A stretch of DNA of 64,000 nucleotides from Spirosoma foliorum (GTDB lineage Bacteria; Bacteroidota; Bacteroidia; Cytophagales; Spirosomataceae): assembly GCF_014117325.1 (NCBI RefSeq), contig NZ_CP059732.1, positions 7,257,001-7,321,000 of the forward strand, given 5' to 3'. Below the pieces are notes generated by a model. The model ran no database searches, was not told the DNA's origin, and saw only the letters and a program-made list of their open reading frames with translations. The position numbers and the translations under genes were made by a program. Below are positions 36,533-44,666 of this stretch, piece by piece (the first letter of the stretch is position 1; the number at the start of each line of letters is the position of its first letter).

Positions 36533-38338
36533 TCAAGGCTTGCTACTCGCAGTTGGTTCATCTTTGATGATCGCCATAAATTCCGGCAGGTGTTCCTGAT
36601 AGACTCCCCGTGGTGTCGTGCTGTATTTTTTCGCCATGTAAGCCGCAAAGCCAACCACTTCCCCCATCATACCGCAGGTACGCATGACGCGCGTACTGCC
36701 AAACGCAACGTGTGTGGTGCTGATGTTACGACCCGCCATAAACAGGTTGGAAATATTCTTTGAATACAGACAGCGGTATGGAATCGTGTACGGTGCCACT
36801 TTGATGTGTTTGGTTCCGGCAAAAAACTCCTGACCCTCAAAGTACTTGCTGTTCTTGGGGTCCGGAAAATGGAGATCAATAGTCCAGGTGGCCGTAACGG
36901 TTCCATCTGGATACTGTTTGCCTTCCTGAATATCCATCTGATTCAGAATATGATCGCCAAGTAATCGCCGGGATTCGCGTTTGCCGCCGATGTAGGCCAC
37001 CCAGGCGAGTTCACGTTTGGCATATTTTTCATGCTTATTCTTTTTCAGATATGACCAGTTGCCATAAATGGCCCGCAGGTTATGATCGCGGATTTTCTCG
37101 GCGTCGGTGATGGTGTTGTAATTCCCAAAACCGGTTTCCCACTGCCAGTCAGAGCGGGCTTCGTCAATGTGATATTCATCCGAAAAAGGCAGCGCCCAGG
37201 GTACTTCGGGAAATGACGAAGCGGTATCACGCTCCAGCGATGCCCATAAATTGGAGGTGCCCAGCGTAAAATCATCCGATTTGTCATTAGCCAACGATTC
37301 ACCCGTTTCGGCTTTACTCTCGCGACCAAACCGGTAGTCGGCACCAATCAGATAGCCTAGTGTTCCGTCGCCGGTACAATCGGCAAAATAGGTGCCTTCG
37401 AAGCGGGTTTCCTTGTTAGTGGCAATATCCCGGCCCACAACAGCGGTCACTTTATCCTTCTCTTTTTCGGCTTTATACACGTGAGTATTCAAAAACAGCT
37501 TAATGTTCCGTTCGGCTTTCACGATGGCAATTTTACGGGCATCGCCGTACTCGTTGCCGTTCGGGTTTCCATTGCCCGGATCGCCGTTGTCCATTTCCCG
37601 AACGATACGTCCGAGTTTAGGATAATGATTCTGGTCGGTTTCTCCGCGAAGGTGCACCCGAACCTCCGAACTATTATTCCCTCCCAACAAGGGGCGATCC
37701 TGAATCAGAGCCACTTTTAAACCCATGCGAGCGGCTGAAAGTGCGGCACAGGTGCCAGCAATACCTCCTCCTACAACGACCAGATCGAACTGACCCGCAT
37801 TGGCCGTTGCACCGGTCAGATTGAGTAATTTATTCCGAAAAGCGGTCAGTTCATCTAGCTTATTAGGCGGAGTGAATTTGGGTGCATTGGTAAACAGAAT
37901 GGCATCACAGCGGCCGTTGAAGCCAGTCAGATCGTGCAGCGCCAGAGTGGTCTGATCATTTTTAATATCGACTTCTCCGCCGTTGTACCATTTCCATTCG
38001 TCCGAACCGCTTTCGCCGAAGACAATCTTTACCGGCTGATTATCAACGACCACCTGAAATTTTCCGGGGCCTTTCGGAAAAGGTGCCCAGTCTTTAGTAC
38101 GTACCCAGAGTTGGTATTTGCCTTTTTTAGGAAAGCTCACGGTCGTTGTCGCATCTTTTACCGGACGTCCCATACCGTGAGCCATCATGTAGGAGGAACC
38201 GATAACAACAAAGGATTGCTGATCGATGACCCAGCCGCCTTTATTCTGAAACGACTCCGTCTCGACGAAAACCTGATCCTGGGCCGCCAGTGGCAGAGCG
38301 AACAGCAGGAAGAGTAGAAGTTGATAAATTGATTTCAT
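36533..38338 (-). CDS. Exported FAD-dependent oxidoreductase with N-terminal binding domain
   Basis: The 601-residue protein has a signal peptide (about 1-20, ending Leu-Ala-Ala-Gln). A beta-sandwich of about 140 residues follows that resembles the golvesin/xanthan-lyase binding domain, and then an FAD_oxidored domain starting Val-Val-Val-Gly-Gly-Gly-Ile-Ala-Gly (about 187-195). Shared with the paralogue at 26588 are Gly-Lys-Arg-Glu-Ser-Arg-Arg and Ile-Pro-Tyr-Arg-Cys-Leu-Tyr-Ser. The linker carries Leu-Thr-Gly-Ala-Thr at 174-178, weakly similar to an ApbE target. It probably oxidises a sugar outside the cytoplasm. The electron acceptor is unknown. Confidence 0.85.
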   Translation of the reverse strand: MKSIYQLLLFLLFALPLAAQDQVFVETESFQNKGGWVIDQQSFVVIGSSYMMAHGMGRPVKDATTTVSFPKKGKYQLWVRTKDWAPFPKGPGKFQVVVDNQPVKIVFGESGSDEWKWYNGGEVDIKNDQTTLALHDLTGFNGRCDAILFTNAPKFTPPNKLDELTAFRNKLLNLTGATANAGQFDLVVVGGGIAGTCAALSAARMGLKVALIQDRPLLGGNNSSEVRVHLRGETDQNHYPKLGRIVREMDNGDPGNGNPNGNEYGDARKIAIVKAERNIKLFLNTHVYKAEKEKDKVTAVVGRDIATNKETRFEGTYFADCTGDGTLGYLIGADYRFGRESKAETGESLANDKSDDFTLGTSNLWASLERDTASSFPEVPWALPFSDEYHIDEARSDWQWETGFGNYNTITDAEKIRDHNLRAIYGNWSYLKKNKHEKYAKRELAWVAYIGGKRESRRLLGDHILNQMDIQEGKQYPDGTVTATWTIDLHFPDPKNSKYFEGQEFFAGTKHIKVAPYTIPYRCLYSKNISNLFMAGRNISTTHVAFGSTRVMRTCGMMGEVVGFAAYMAKKYSTTPRGVYQEHLPEFMAIIKDEPTASSKP

Positions 38339-38443
38339 CTCATTTTTGATTTTTGGAACGCTGATTATTATGATGCTTATGATTAGTTATGATCTAATTT
38401 TATAAATCCCTTGAAATCAGATTTAATCTTAATAATCTGCGTT

Positions 38444-39553
38444 CTATCGTTTGTTTTTAAAGGCGTTCATCTTCGCCAAAACGGCAGGTTTTTTTGGGTG
38501 AAAAGACGTTAGGACTCGGTTGATCTCCGTGGCATATTCCTGATTGGACGTATCCAACTGATTTGCCATCGTTAGCAGAGCTTTTTCGGATAGTTTGGGT
38601 TGGGAGGCCAGCAAATTGATCATCAGCGTAAACTGCTCCCGGTTGGCGTTAACCATTGCCTTCGCCGTTGCTTCGGCCAGTGAAGGCTGAAAGGGGATTT
38701 GTGCCAGCTTTTTGAGAATCGCGATTTGCAAGGGATAACTCGTTGATTGGTAGGTCTCCCAAAGCCAGACTTGCCGCGCATTGCTGGCGAAAAAGGGATT
38801 GCTAATTTTTTGCAAGGCCGCTCGGGCTGTAAAAACGTTTTTCCCCCGAATGATTTGCAGCATATCGGGCGTGAACGATTCGGTTATGCTTCCTGCTTTA
38901 TCGACCACTTTGTCCATTGCCCAGTATTGATAATGGTAATTGCTACTGGTCAGGAAACGATGTAATAGGTCGTCTGTCCGATACGATTCCGTTATCTTCT
39001 GCATTTCATCGGCCACCTTTCCGTGAGCGATGTGCCAAAGCGTGTAACAGGTATACACCGCGCCGTCGATCACCTCATTTTTGACGGTTTTCAATGTAGC
39101 ACCCGCCTTAGCATCTACAGAATCCGCCAAGTTTTCGGTGCCTTTTCCGACCAAATCTTCCATGGCTACATCTTTCAACAACGAGTTCGTATTGTCCAGA
39201 ATATCCCGCAGCTTATCGTAGTCTTCCTGCTTGAATTCCCGGTGATCCATTTTGGTCAGCACTTCGCCCGGCGGTAAATCGTAGCGCGTGTAATTGCCCA
39301 AAAGATCCCAATAGAAATTGATATAGACCGGTTTACACTCACCTGTCAGGCAAACAGGCGTAAACACATTTCGGAAGAAATAAGCTGGCTGATCCCGTTC
39401 ATCGAAAGCCAGCTTGAGCGTATAAGACGTCGTATCGTTCTCGACGATAGTAAACTCCCGTATTTTCTCCGACTTTCTAACAAGACCTCCTGGTCGTTCC
39501 GAGAAGCCGGAAAGAGTAAGGAGGATTAGTAGAAAAGTCGTTGAGCGGATCAT
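38444..39553 (-). CDS. Exported protein with candidate FMN-attachment motif
   Basis: The 369-residue protein has an N-terminal hydrophobic signal (about 1-17). A domain with Val-Cys-Leu-Thr-Gly-Glu-Cys (Cys68 and Cys73) follows, and then Asp-Ala-Lys-Ala-Gly-Ala-Thr-Leu at residues 147-154. This last motif is like the Asp-x-x-Ser/Thr-Gly-Ala-Thr site where ApbE joins FMN to threonine, except that Ala replaces the Ser/Thr. It is followed by Gly-Ala-Val-Tyr-Thr-Cys-Tyr-Thr-Leu-Trp-His. The C-terminal half is helical and HEAT-like. I infer a flavin-carrying electron-transfer protein, but no named family was recognised with certainty. Confidence 0.7.
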   Translation of the reverse strand: MIRSTTFLLILLTLSGFSERPGGLVRKSEKIREFTIVENDTTSYTLKLAFDERDQPAYFFRNVFTPVCLTGECKPVYINFYWDLLGNYTRYDLPPGEVLTKMDHREFKQEDYDKLRDILDNTNSLLKDVAMEDLVGKGTENLADSVDAKAGATLKTVKNEVIDGAVYTCYTLWHIAHGKVADEMQKITESYRTDDLLHRFLTSSNYHYQYWAMDKVVDKAGSITESFTPDMLQIIRGKNVFTARAALQKISNPFFASNARQVWLWETYQSTSYPLQIAILKKLAQIPFQPSLAEATAKAMVNANREQFTLMINLLASQPKLSEKALLTMANQLDTSNQEYATEINRVLTSFHPKKPAVLAKMNAFKNKR

Positions 39554-39602
39554 TTTTGAATGAGGTCTTCCTCTGCTTTTAATCTAGTATCAAGGAGGCT
39601 CA

Positions 39603-39702
39603 TTTTTGTCATCCCGACGTTAGGAGGGATCTCAAGCTTGGCTATTACGCAACTTGACCGGGCCGCCGGAGCGGATCCTTCCTAACGTCGGGATGACAAA
39701 AA
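39603..39702. repeat. Palindromic repeat, family B copy 4
   Basis: Arms of about 29 bases differ at one position and carry CATCCCG/CGGGATG, a changed pair relative to the other copies. The centre is GC-rich. It lies between susD and the 369-aa protein gene. Confidence 0.85.
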
Positions 39703-39709
39703 AGGCCTC

Positions 39710-41185
39710 TTACTTCCAATCTGAGTTTTGCTCCAGCTTCGGATTTGCATTCAGTTCATCCTGCGGAATCGGGAAATACTTGTTCTTCGCCGTTACGTTT
39801 CGGACTGGATAAACGGTGTTGACAGCCTTCGGAATAACCGTCAGGTATTTGCCCGTACGGGTGAGGTCGTACCAGCGGTCGCCTTCGGCGAAAAACTCCC
39901 AGGCTCGTTCCTGAAGAACAGCGTCGATGAAAGCATCTTTGCTAAGACCCGTTTGTAAATCAGCTAGACCGGCCCGTTTGCGAATGGTGTTGACGTAACC
40001 ATAGGCTACCGTTGTAGCACCGTTCAAGCGAGCTTCGGCTTCGGCGGCAATCAGGTACATATCGGCCAGACGGAGAATCGGTATGTTCGGAATCAAACCA
40101 ATCGTTGAAACCGGGTCCTGGTATTTCTTGATCAATACACCGTCGGTTGTAATGGGCGTAATGCTCTTCTGGGGAATAGTTTTGCCATTTTTATCTACGT
40201 AGGTCGTGTCGAGCAACAGTCGGCGCTTGTCCTGCGGGTTGAATGAATTGTAGAACGACTGATAGGCGAACATCGAACCGAAGGTCGTTTTGCCGTATTC
40301 GGGTCCGGCGCTGGCAGGGGGGCCACACAGACCCGTCAACTGGTGCGACCGACCCGGCGAAACCGGGTCAACCTCATAGGCCCACATATTCTCGACGCGA
40401 GCTGCATCTTCCTGGTCGTATTTATACACATTGCGGACATCCGGCATCAGCGAGTATTTGCCCGATGTGATCACCGCCTGCGCTTTTTCTAGTGCTTTGG
40501 CCCAATCTTCGTTATACAAAGCCGCTTTTGCGTACAATGCATTCACCACTTCTTTCGACGGACGGCCTTTATCAACCGCCGGATACGATGGTAAACCAGC
40601 GTTAAACGCCTGATCTAAATCGGCATAAATCTGCTTGTAAACATCGGCTTTAGGGCTTTTGCCAACAATAGCATCCGTTTGTGAATAGCTGGGTGTGGTT
40701 TTGATAACGACATCGCCGAAGTTTTTGGTAAGCATCCAGAGGTAGAATGCCCGCAGGTAATAGGCTTCGCCGATGATCTGCTTTTTGCGGGTTTCGTCCA
40801 TCACTGCTGCCGGAACTTTGGCAATGATCCAGTTGGCTTTCTCGATGCCGTCGTAACCCGATGTCCAGATTTGCTGAGGGGCTTCATTAACCCGTGAATT
40901 ACTCTTTTGCGTCGTGTAGTTTACGTCGTAGGTAAAGAGCGTCAATGTATTCCGGCCTACCACACCACGCGGGTAGGTCTGATCGTCACTAAAGTCAGCG
41001 ATCAGGGTTCCGGCCGGACCGCTGTACATATCCGCGAACGGATCGTAAGCCGCAATGAGCCCTTTCTCCGCATCGGCGGCCGTTTTGTAAAAGGCTTCGG
41101 TGTAAATGGACGAATAAATGGTTTCGTCCAACTGGCAGGAAGCCAGACCAAAGGCAACTAGTATAGGAATGAGTATCTTTTTCAT
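39710..41185 (-). CDS. susD: SusD/RagB-family outer membrane glycan-binding lipoprotein
   Basis: Starting at the ATG at 41185 the product has 491 residues and opens with a lipoprotein signal ending Leu-Ala-Ser-Cys. The frame can be read back to 41266, but those 27 codons come from a palindrome, so they are not part of the gene. SusD features include Glu-Ala-Tyr-Tyr-Leu-Arg-Ala-Phe-Tyr-Leu-Trp and a C-terminal Ala-Trp-Glu-Phe-Phe-Ala-Glu-Gly-Asp-Arg-Trp-Tyr-Asp-Leu. It binds glycan at the cell surface and acts with the SusC porin encoded upstream. The ligand is unknown. Confidence 0.95.
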   Translation of the reverse strand: MKKILIPILVAFGLASCQLDETIYSSIYTEAFYKTAADAEKGLIAAYDPFADMYSGPAGTLIADFSDDQTYPRGVVGRNTLTLFTYDVNYTTQKSNSRVNEAPQQIWTSGYDGIEKANWIIAKVPAAVMDETRKKQIIGEAYYLRAFYLWMLTKNFGDVVIKTTPSYSQTDAIVGKSPKADVYKQIYADLDQAFNAGLPSYPAVDKGRPSKEVVNALYAKAALYNEDWAKALEKAQAVITSGKYSLMPDVRNVYKYDQEDAARVENMWAYEVDPVSPGRSHQLTGLCGPPASAGPEYGKTTFGSMFAYQSFYNSFNPQDKRRLLLDTTYVDKNGKTIPQKSITPITTDGVLIKKYQDPVSTIGLIPNIPILRLADMYLIAAEAEARLNGATTVAYGYVNTIRKRAGLADLQTGLSKDAFIDAVLQERAWEFFAEGDRWYDLTRTGKYLTVIPKAVNTVYPVRNVTAKNKYFPIPQDELNANPKLEQNSDWK

Positions 41186-41191
41186 GAGATC

Positions 41192-41281
41192 AGTCAATGA
41201 TTGAATTGTCGAATGATTGACTGATTGAATTGTTGGAGCACTTAACCCATTCAACAATTCAATCACTCAGTCATTCAATCG
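41192..41281. repeat. Palindromic repeat, family A copy 3
   Basis: An imperfect palindrome of about 90 bases made of TTGAATGA-type words fills the gap between susC and susD. It may set the SusC:SusD expression ratio by ending some transcripts, which is inferred only from position. Confidence 0.8.
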
Positions 41282-41282
41282 T

Positions 41283-44200
41283 TTAGAATGTTACCTGAAG
41301 ACCGCCCAGGAATGATTTAGCTTGTGGATACACCAGATTGTCGATACCAATGGCGGTATTTGAACCGGCGTAGGTATTCACTTCCGGATCGAAACCGCTG
41401 TATTTCGTGATCGTAAACAGGTTGTTGGTACTCACGTACACTCGTATTTGCTGAAGTCCTTTGATGCGGGGTAGTGTGTAGCCCAGCGTCAGGTTCTTGC
41501 ACCGCAGGTACGAACCATCTTCAACTACCTGACTCGTCACGGGCAGACGACCGGCCTGAAAACCACTCACGTATTGATTGCTCGGATTGGTGGCTGACCA
41601 TCGGTTAGCAAGTCCTGCCAACTGATTCCGTTGCCCCAATGGCATTTCAAACGACAGGCGGGCAGCATTGTAAATGTCATTACCCTGTGAACCCGACAGG
41701 AACATGCTCAGATCAAAGCCTTTGAAGGACAGGTTGGTCGAAAATCCATAAATGAATTTCGGATTTGGATTGCCGGTAATCACCTGATCGGCAGCCGAAA
41801 TAGTACCGTCGCCGTTGATGTCTTTCACTTTCAAGCCACCCAAACGACCGTCGTAGCCGGGCAGAATTGACTCACCTGTCTGGTTGATGCCGTCGTAAAC
41901 ATAGGTCTTGAAAACGCCGAGTGGCTGGCCAACTTTCAATATTGAATAAGCTGTAATGAACCGTTCCTGCGTAGTGCCGCCATCCAGATCCAGCACCTTA
42001 TTCCGGTTCATGGTCAGGTTACCAGAAACACTCCATTTCAGTGGGCCTTCCAGTATCCGGGCATTTACGGCGAACTCCAGCCCCTTGTTTTCCAGGGAGG
42101 CAAAGTTGCCGGTAATCGTGCCGTAGCCCGAACTCAATGGCAGGCCTTTCACGTACAGTAAGTCTTTCGTGCTTTTGTGGTACGCATCCACAATGATGCT
42201 GATGCGGTTATTGAGTAAACCAATGTCAAGGCCGATATCCGCCTGAGCCGATTTTTCCCAACGTAAATCGGGGTTGGCAATGCCTGATGGGTTAATGCCA
42301 ATCATGTAGGTGTGATTAATGTTGTAATCACTGCCAGGGTTAGGAGCCGAGACCGTTGCCAGCGATTGATACGGGTTAAGGCCACCGGCATTTCCGGTAA
42401 TACCGTAACTACCCCGCAGTTTCAAATCCGAAAGCCAGGAAATGTTCTTGGCAAATGGTTCCTCGATGATCCGCCAGGCGGCCGAAACGGCCGGAAACAG
42501 ACCATACTTGTGGTTGGCTCCGAATTTGCTCGACCCATCGACCCGAGCGGTCAAGTCCAGGAAGTATTTGTCTTTATATCCATAATTGATCCGGGCCAGG
42601 TACGAATCCAGACGCGTGCGGCTTCGGCTGCTGGTAACCGTACGGGTTAGGGCCAGTTGCAGAGCTTCGTTTTGAGTAGCATCGTTCGGGAAGCCTGTAG
42701 CGTTGATTTGGTTGGAGTTATTGTCTTCCGACTGGGAAGCCACAACAGCCGTCGCTTTAAACGAATGATGCTGGTTGAAGATCGTGCTATACGTCAGGAT
42801 ACTTTCGTGGAGCAACGCCAGCCCGTTGGTATTCACTTTAAACCCAGAACCTGAATTGTCATTCAAATCTGCCTTATTAACAATTGACCGGGGCGAATAC
42901 CCATCGCGCAGGCTGCTTTGCAGGTCCACGTTGAATGATGCCCGGTACGTCAACCCTTTCAGAATACTAAAGTCAGCGTATAAATTGACAAGCGTCCGCT
43001 TTATAGCGTTCCGGTTCAGGACGCTGGCAAAGTTCAGCGGATTGGTAACTTCCCGATATTGACCACCGGCCTGCTCACCAAATGGGAAAAGCGTTCCGTC
43101 GGCACGGTAAGGAACCAGTGTTGGTGGTGCGCCAATGGCCGCGCCGAGGATAGAAGCCGTTACAACGCCTGCATCGCCAATCGTTTCAGAACCTGTCGTA
43201 ACCCCCGAGTTAATCGCGTAACTGCCTAAGAGACTGGTTCCTACTTTCAGTAGTTTACTCACCCGGTGGTCAACATTCAGTCGGTAGGAGTAGCGTTTGA
43301 AGGCCGAGTTGATAATAATACCGTCTTGATTGAAATAGTTAGCCGAAAGGGCCACCTGGGTTTTTTCGTTGCCACCGTTAATCGACAACTGGTGGTTTTG
43401 GATGGGTGCCTGACGGAAAATGAGACTTTGCCAGTTCGTGCCTTCGCCCAACGATGCCGGATCGGGATAGAAATTATTTTTGAACACCTCGTTTTCCAAC
43501 TGGGCAAACTGAGCCGCGTTCAAAACAGGTAAGGTTTTATTGACTTTCTGGACGCCGTAATAGCTATCGAATGTCACACGAGTAGCACCCGTTTTACCCC
43601 GTTTGGTCGTAATCAGCACAACGCCGTTAGCCGCCCGAGAGCCGTAGATGGCTGATGCCGAGGCATCTTTCAGGATTTCCACCGACTCAATATCGTTCGG
43701 ATTGATAGTTGACAATGGACTAACATCATTGATGCCACCGCTATTGGAAATCTGGATACCATCCACAACATACAGCGGTTCAGAACTCCCGTTGATCGAG
43801 TTTGTGCCCCGAATCCGGACACTGATATTACCACCCGGTGCTCCCGTATTCTGGCTTACCTGAACCCCGGCAACCCGCGATTGTAAGCCTTGTGCCACGT
43901 TGGCTACTGGCGTTTGTACCAGGTCAGCGGCTTTCACCGAAGCAATGGAGCCGGTGGTTTCAATCTTACGCTGAGTTCCGTAACCAACCACAACCACTTC
44001 GTTCAGTGACCGGTCGTCGGCTTTTAAGCTGACGTCGATGGTGCTCCGATTGGCAATCTCCACATCCTGCGATACATAGCCAATAAAGGAGAAGGTTAAT
44101 GTAGCCGCATTGGCTGGCACGTTTAGCGTGTATTGACCATCCGCATTGGTGGTAGTTCCTTGCGAGGTTCCTTTCACAAGGACGTTAACACCGGGAAGCC

Positions 44201-44327
44201 CTCCGTTGGTTGTGGCATCGGTAATACGCCCTGTCAGGGTACGAGTTGACTGTGCCTGACTCACCAACGTGATTAGCAGTAGACAAACCAGCCCGATCAT
44301 GCTTCGTAATAGTAGAATAGATTTCAT
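41283..44327 (-). CDS. susC: SusC/RagA-family TonB-dependent outer membrane transporter
   Basis: The 1014-residue protein has a signal peptide (about 1-25). A carboxypeptidase-regulatory-like domain (about 30-105) contains Gly-Leu-Pro-Gly-Val-Asn-Val-Leu-Val-Lys-Gly. A TonB plug follows with Val-Val-Gly-Tyr-Gly-Thr-Gln and Val-Asp-Gly-Ile-Gln-Ile, and then a large beta-barrel. SusC proteins import oligosaccharides through the outer membrane using TonB energy, with SusD as a lid. This is the first gene of the PUL and is divergent from the LacI-type gene, with a shared regulatory region upstream. Confidence 0.96.
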   Translation of the reverse strand: MKSILLLRSMIGLVCLLLITLVSQAQSTRTLTGRITDATTNGGLPGVNVLVKGTSQGTTTNADGQYTLNVPANAATLTFSFIGYVSQDVEIANRSTIDVSLKADDRSLNEVVVVGYGTQRKIETTGSIASVKAADLVQTPVANVAQGLQSRVAGVQVSQNTGAPGGNISVRIRGTNSINGSSEPLYVVDGIQISNSGGINDVSPLSTINPNDIESVEILKDASASAIYGSRAANGVVLITTKRGKTGATRVTFDSYYGVQKVNKTLPVLNAAQFAQLENEVFKNNFYPDPASLGEGTNWQSLIFRQAPIQNHQLSINGGNEKTQVALSANYFNQDGIIINSAFKRYSYRLNVDHRVSKLLKVGTSLLGSYAINSGVTTGSETIGDAGVVTASILGAAIGAPPTLVPYRADGTLFPFGEQAGGQYREVTNPLNFASVLNRNAIKRTLVNLYADFSILKGLTYRASFNVDLQSSLRDGYSPRSIVNKADLNDNSGSGFKVNTNGLALLHESILTYSTIFNQHHSFKATAVVASQSEDNNSNQINATGFPNDATQNEALQLALTRTVTSSRSRTRLDSYLARINYGYKDKYFLDLTARVDGSSKFGANHKYGLFPAVSAAWRIIEEPFAKNISWLSDLKLRGSYGITGNAGGLNPYQSLATVSAPNPGSDYNINHTYMIGINPSGIANPDLRWEKSAQADIGLDIGLLNNRISIIVDAYHKSTKDLLYVKGLPLSSGYGTITGNFASLENKGLEFAVNARILEGPLKWSVSGNLTMNRNKVLDLDGGTTQERFITAYSILKVGQPLGVFKTYVYDGINQTGESILPGYDGRLGGLKVKDINGDGTISAADQVITGNPNPKFIYGFSTNLSFKGFDLSMFLSGSQGNDIYNAARLSFEMPLGQRNQLAGLANRWSATNPSNQYVSGFQAGRLPVTSQVVEDGSYLRCKNLTLGYTLPRIKGLQQIRVYVSTNNLFTITKYSGFDPEVNTYAGSNTAIGIDNLVYPQAKSFLGGLQVTF

Positions 44328-44384
44328 AAGTAAAGCAGCACTACTGCCCGATCGATTTAGGAATGGTTAAAAATTAAAAAAGTA

Positions 44385-44392
44385 CAAAATTA
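44385..44392 (-). promoter_or_regulatory. Candidate -7 promoter box for susC
   Basis: The minus strand reads TAATTTTG here, matching the Bacteroidota -7 consensus TAnnTTTG. It lies about 58 bases upstream of the susC start. No -33 TTTG box is seen at the usual distance. Confidence 0.4.
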
Positions 44393-44541
44393 TTTCAGGT
44401 GGTGATTGATAAGATCTATTTGTGTCAAAAAAGTGATCCTAGTATTACTTGTTCTGGAAATAGCATGAATAGATGACTTTTTTGAATACTTATTCGATGT
44501 TAACCCTGAGTAGTGATTCTGCAAAGAATTTATTGACTTTT

Positions 44542-44585
44542 TTTATTGGGAACATTCCCAAAATTTTGGGAATGTTCCCAATAAA
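44542..44585. promoter_or_regulatory. 44-bp perfect palindrome, double operator for LacI-type regulator
   Basis: The palindrome contains two 14-base sites, TGGGAACATTCCCA at 44547-44560 and TGGGAATGTTCCCA at 44567-44580. Each is a TGGGAA-nn-TTCCCA dyad, and they are 20 bases apart, two helical turns. It lies between susC and the divergent regulator gene, the position expected for an operator of that regulator. Binding is inferred, not shown. Confidence 0.75.
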
Positions 44586-44589
44586 TTTG
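44582..44589 (+). promoter_or_regulatory. Candidate -7 promoter box for the LacI-type gene
   Basis: TAAATTTG matches TAnnTTTG and overlaps the edge of the operator palindrome, so the regulator could repress its own gene. The start codon is 77 bases downstream. A TTTG sits 13 bases upstream, too near for a normal -33 box. Confidence 0.5.
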
Positions 44590-44666
44590 CTGAAATTGCA
44601 ACAGCTGATATAGCTAAGTGAAGTTAAGGAGAGATTAAAAATTAGAAAAATTATATTTTACTGATT

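Noticed and set aside
41186..41266. N-terminal extension of susD
   Set aside because: It reads through palindrome family A copy 3; the lipoprotein signal begins at the ATG at 41185.
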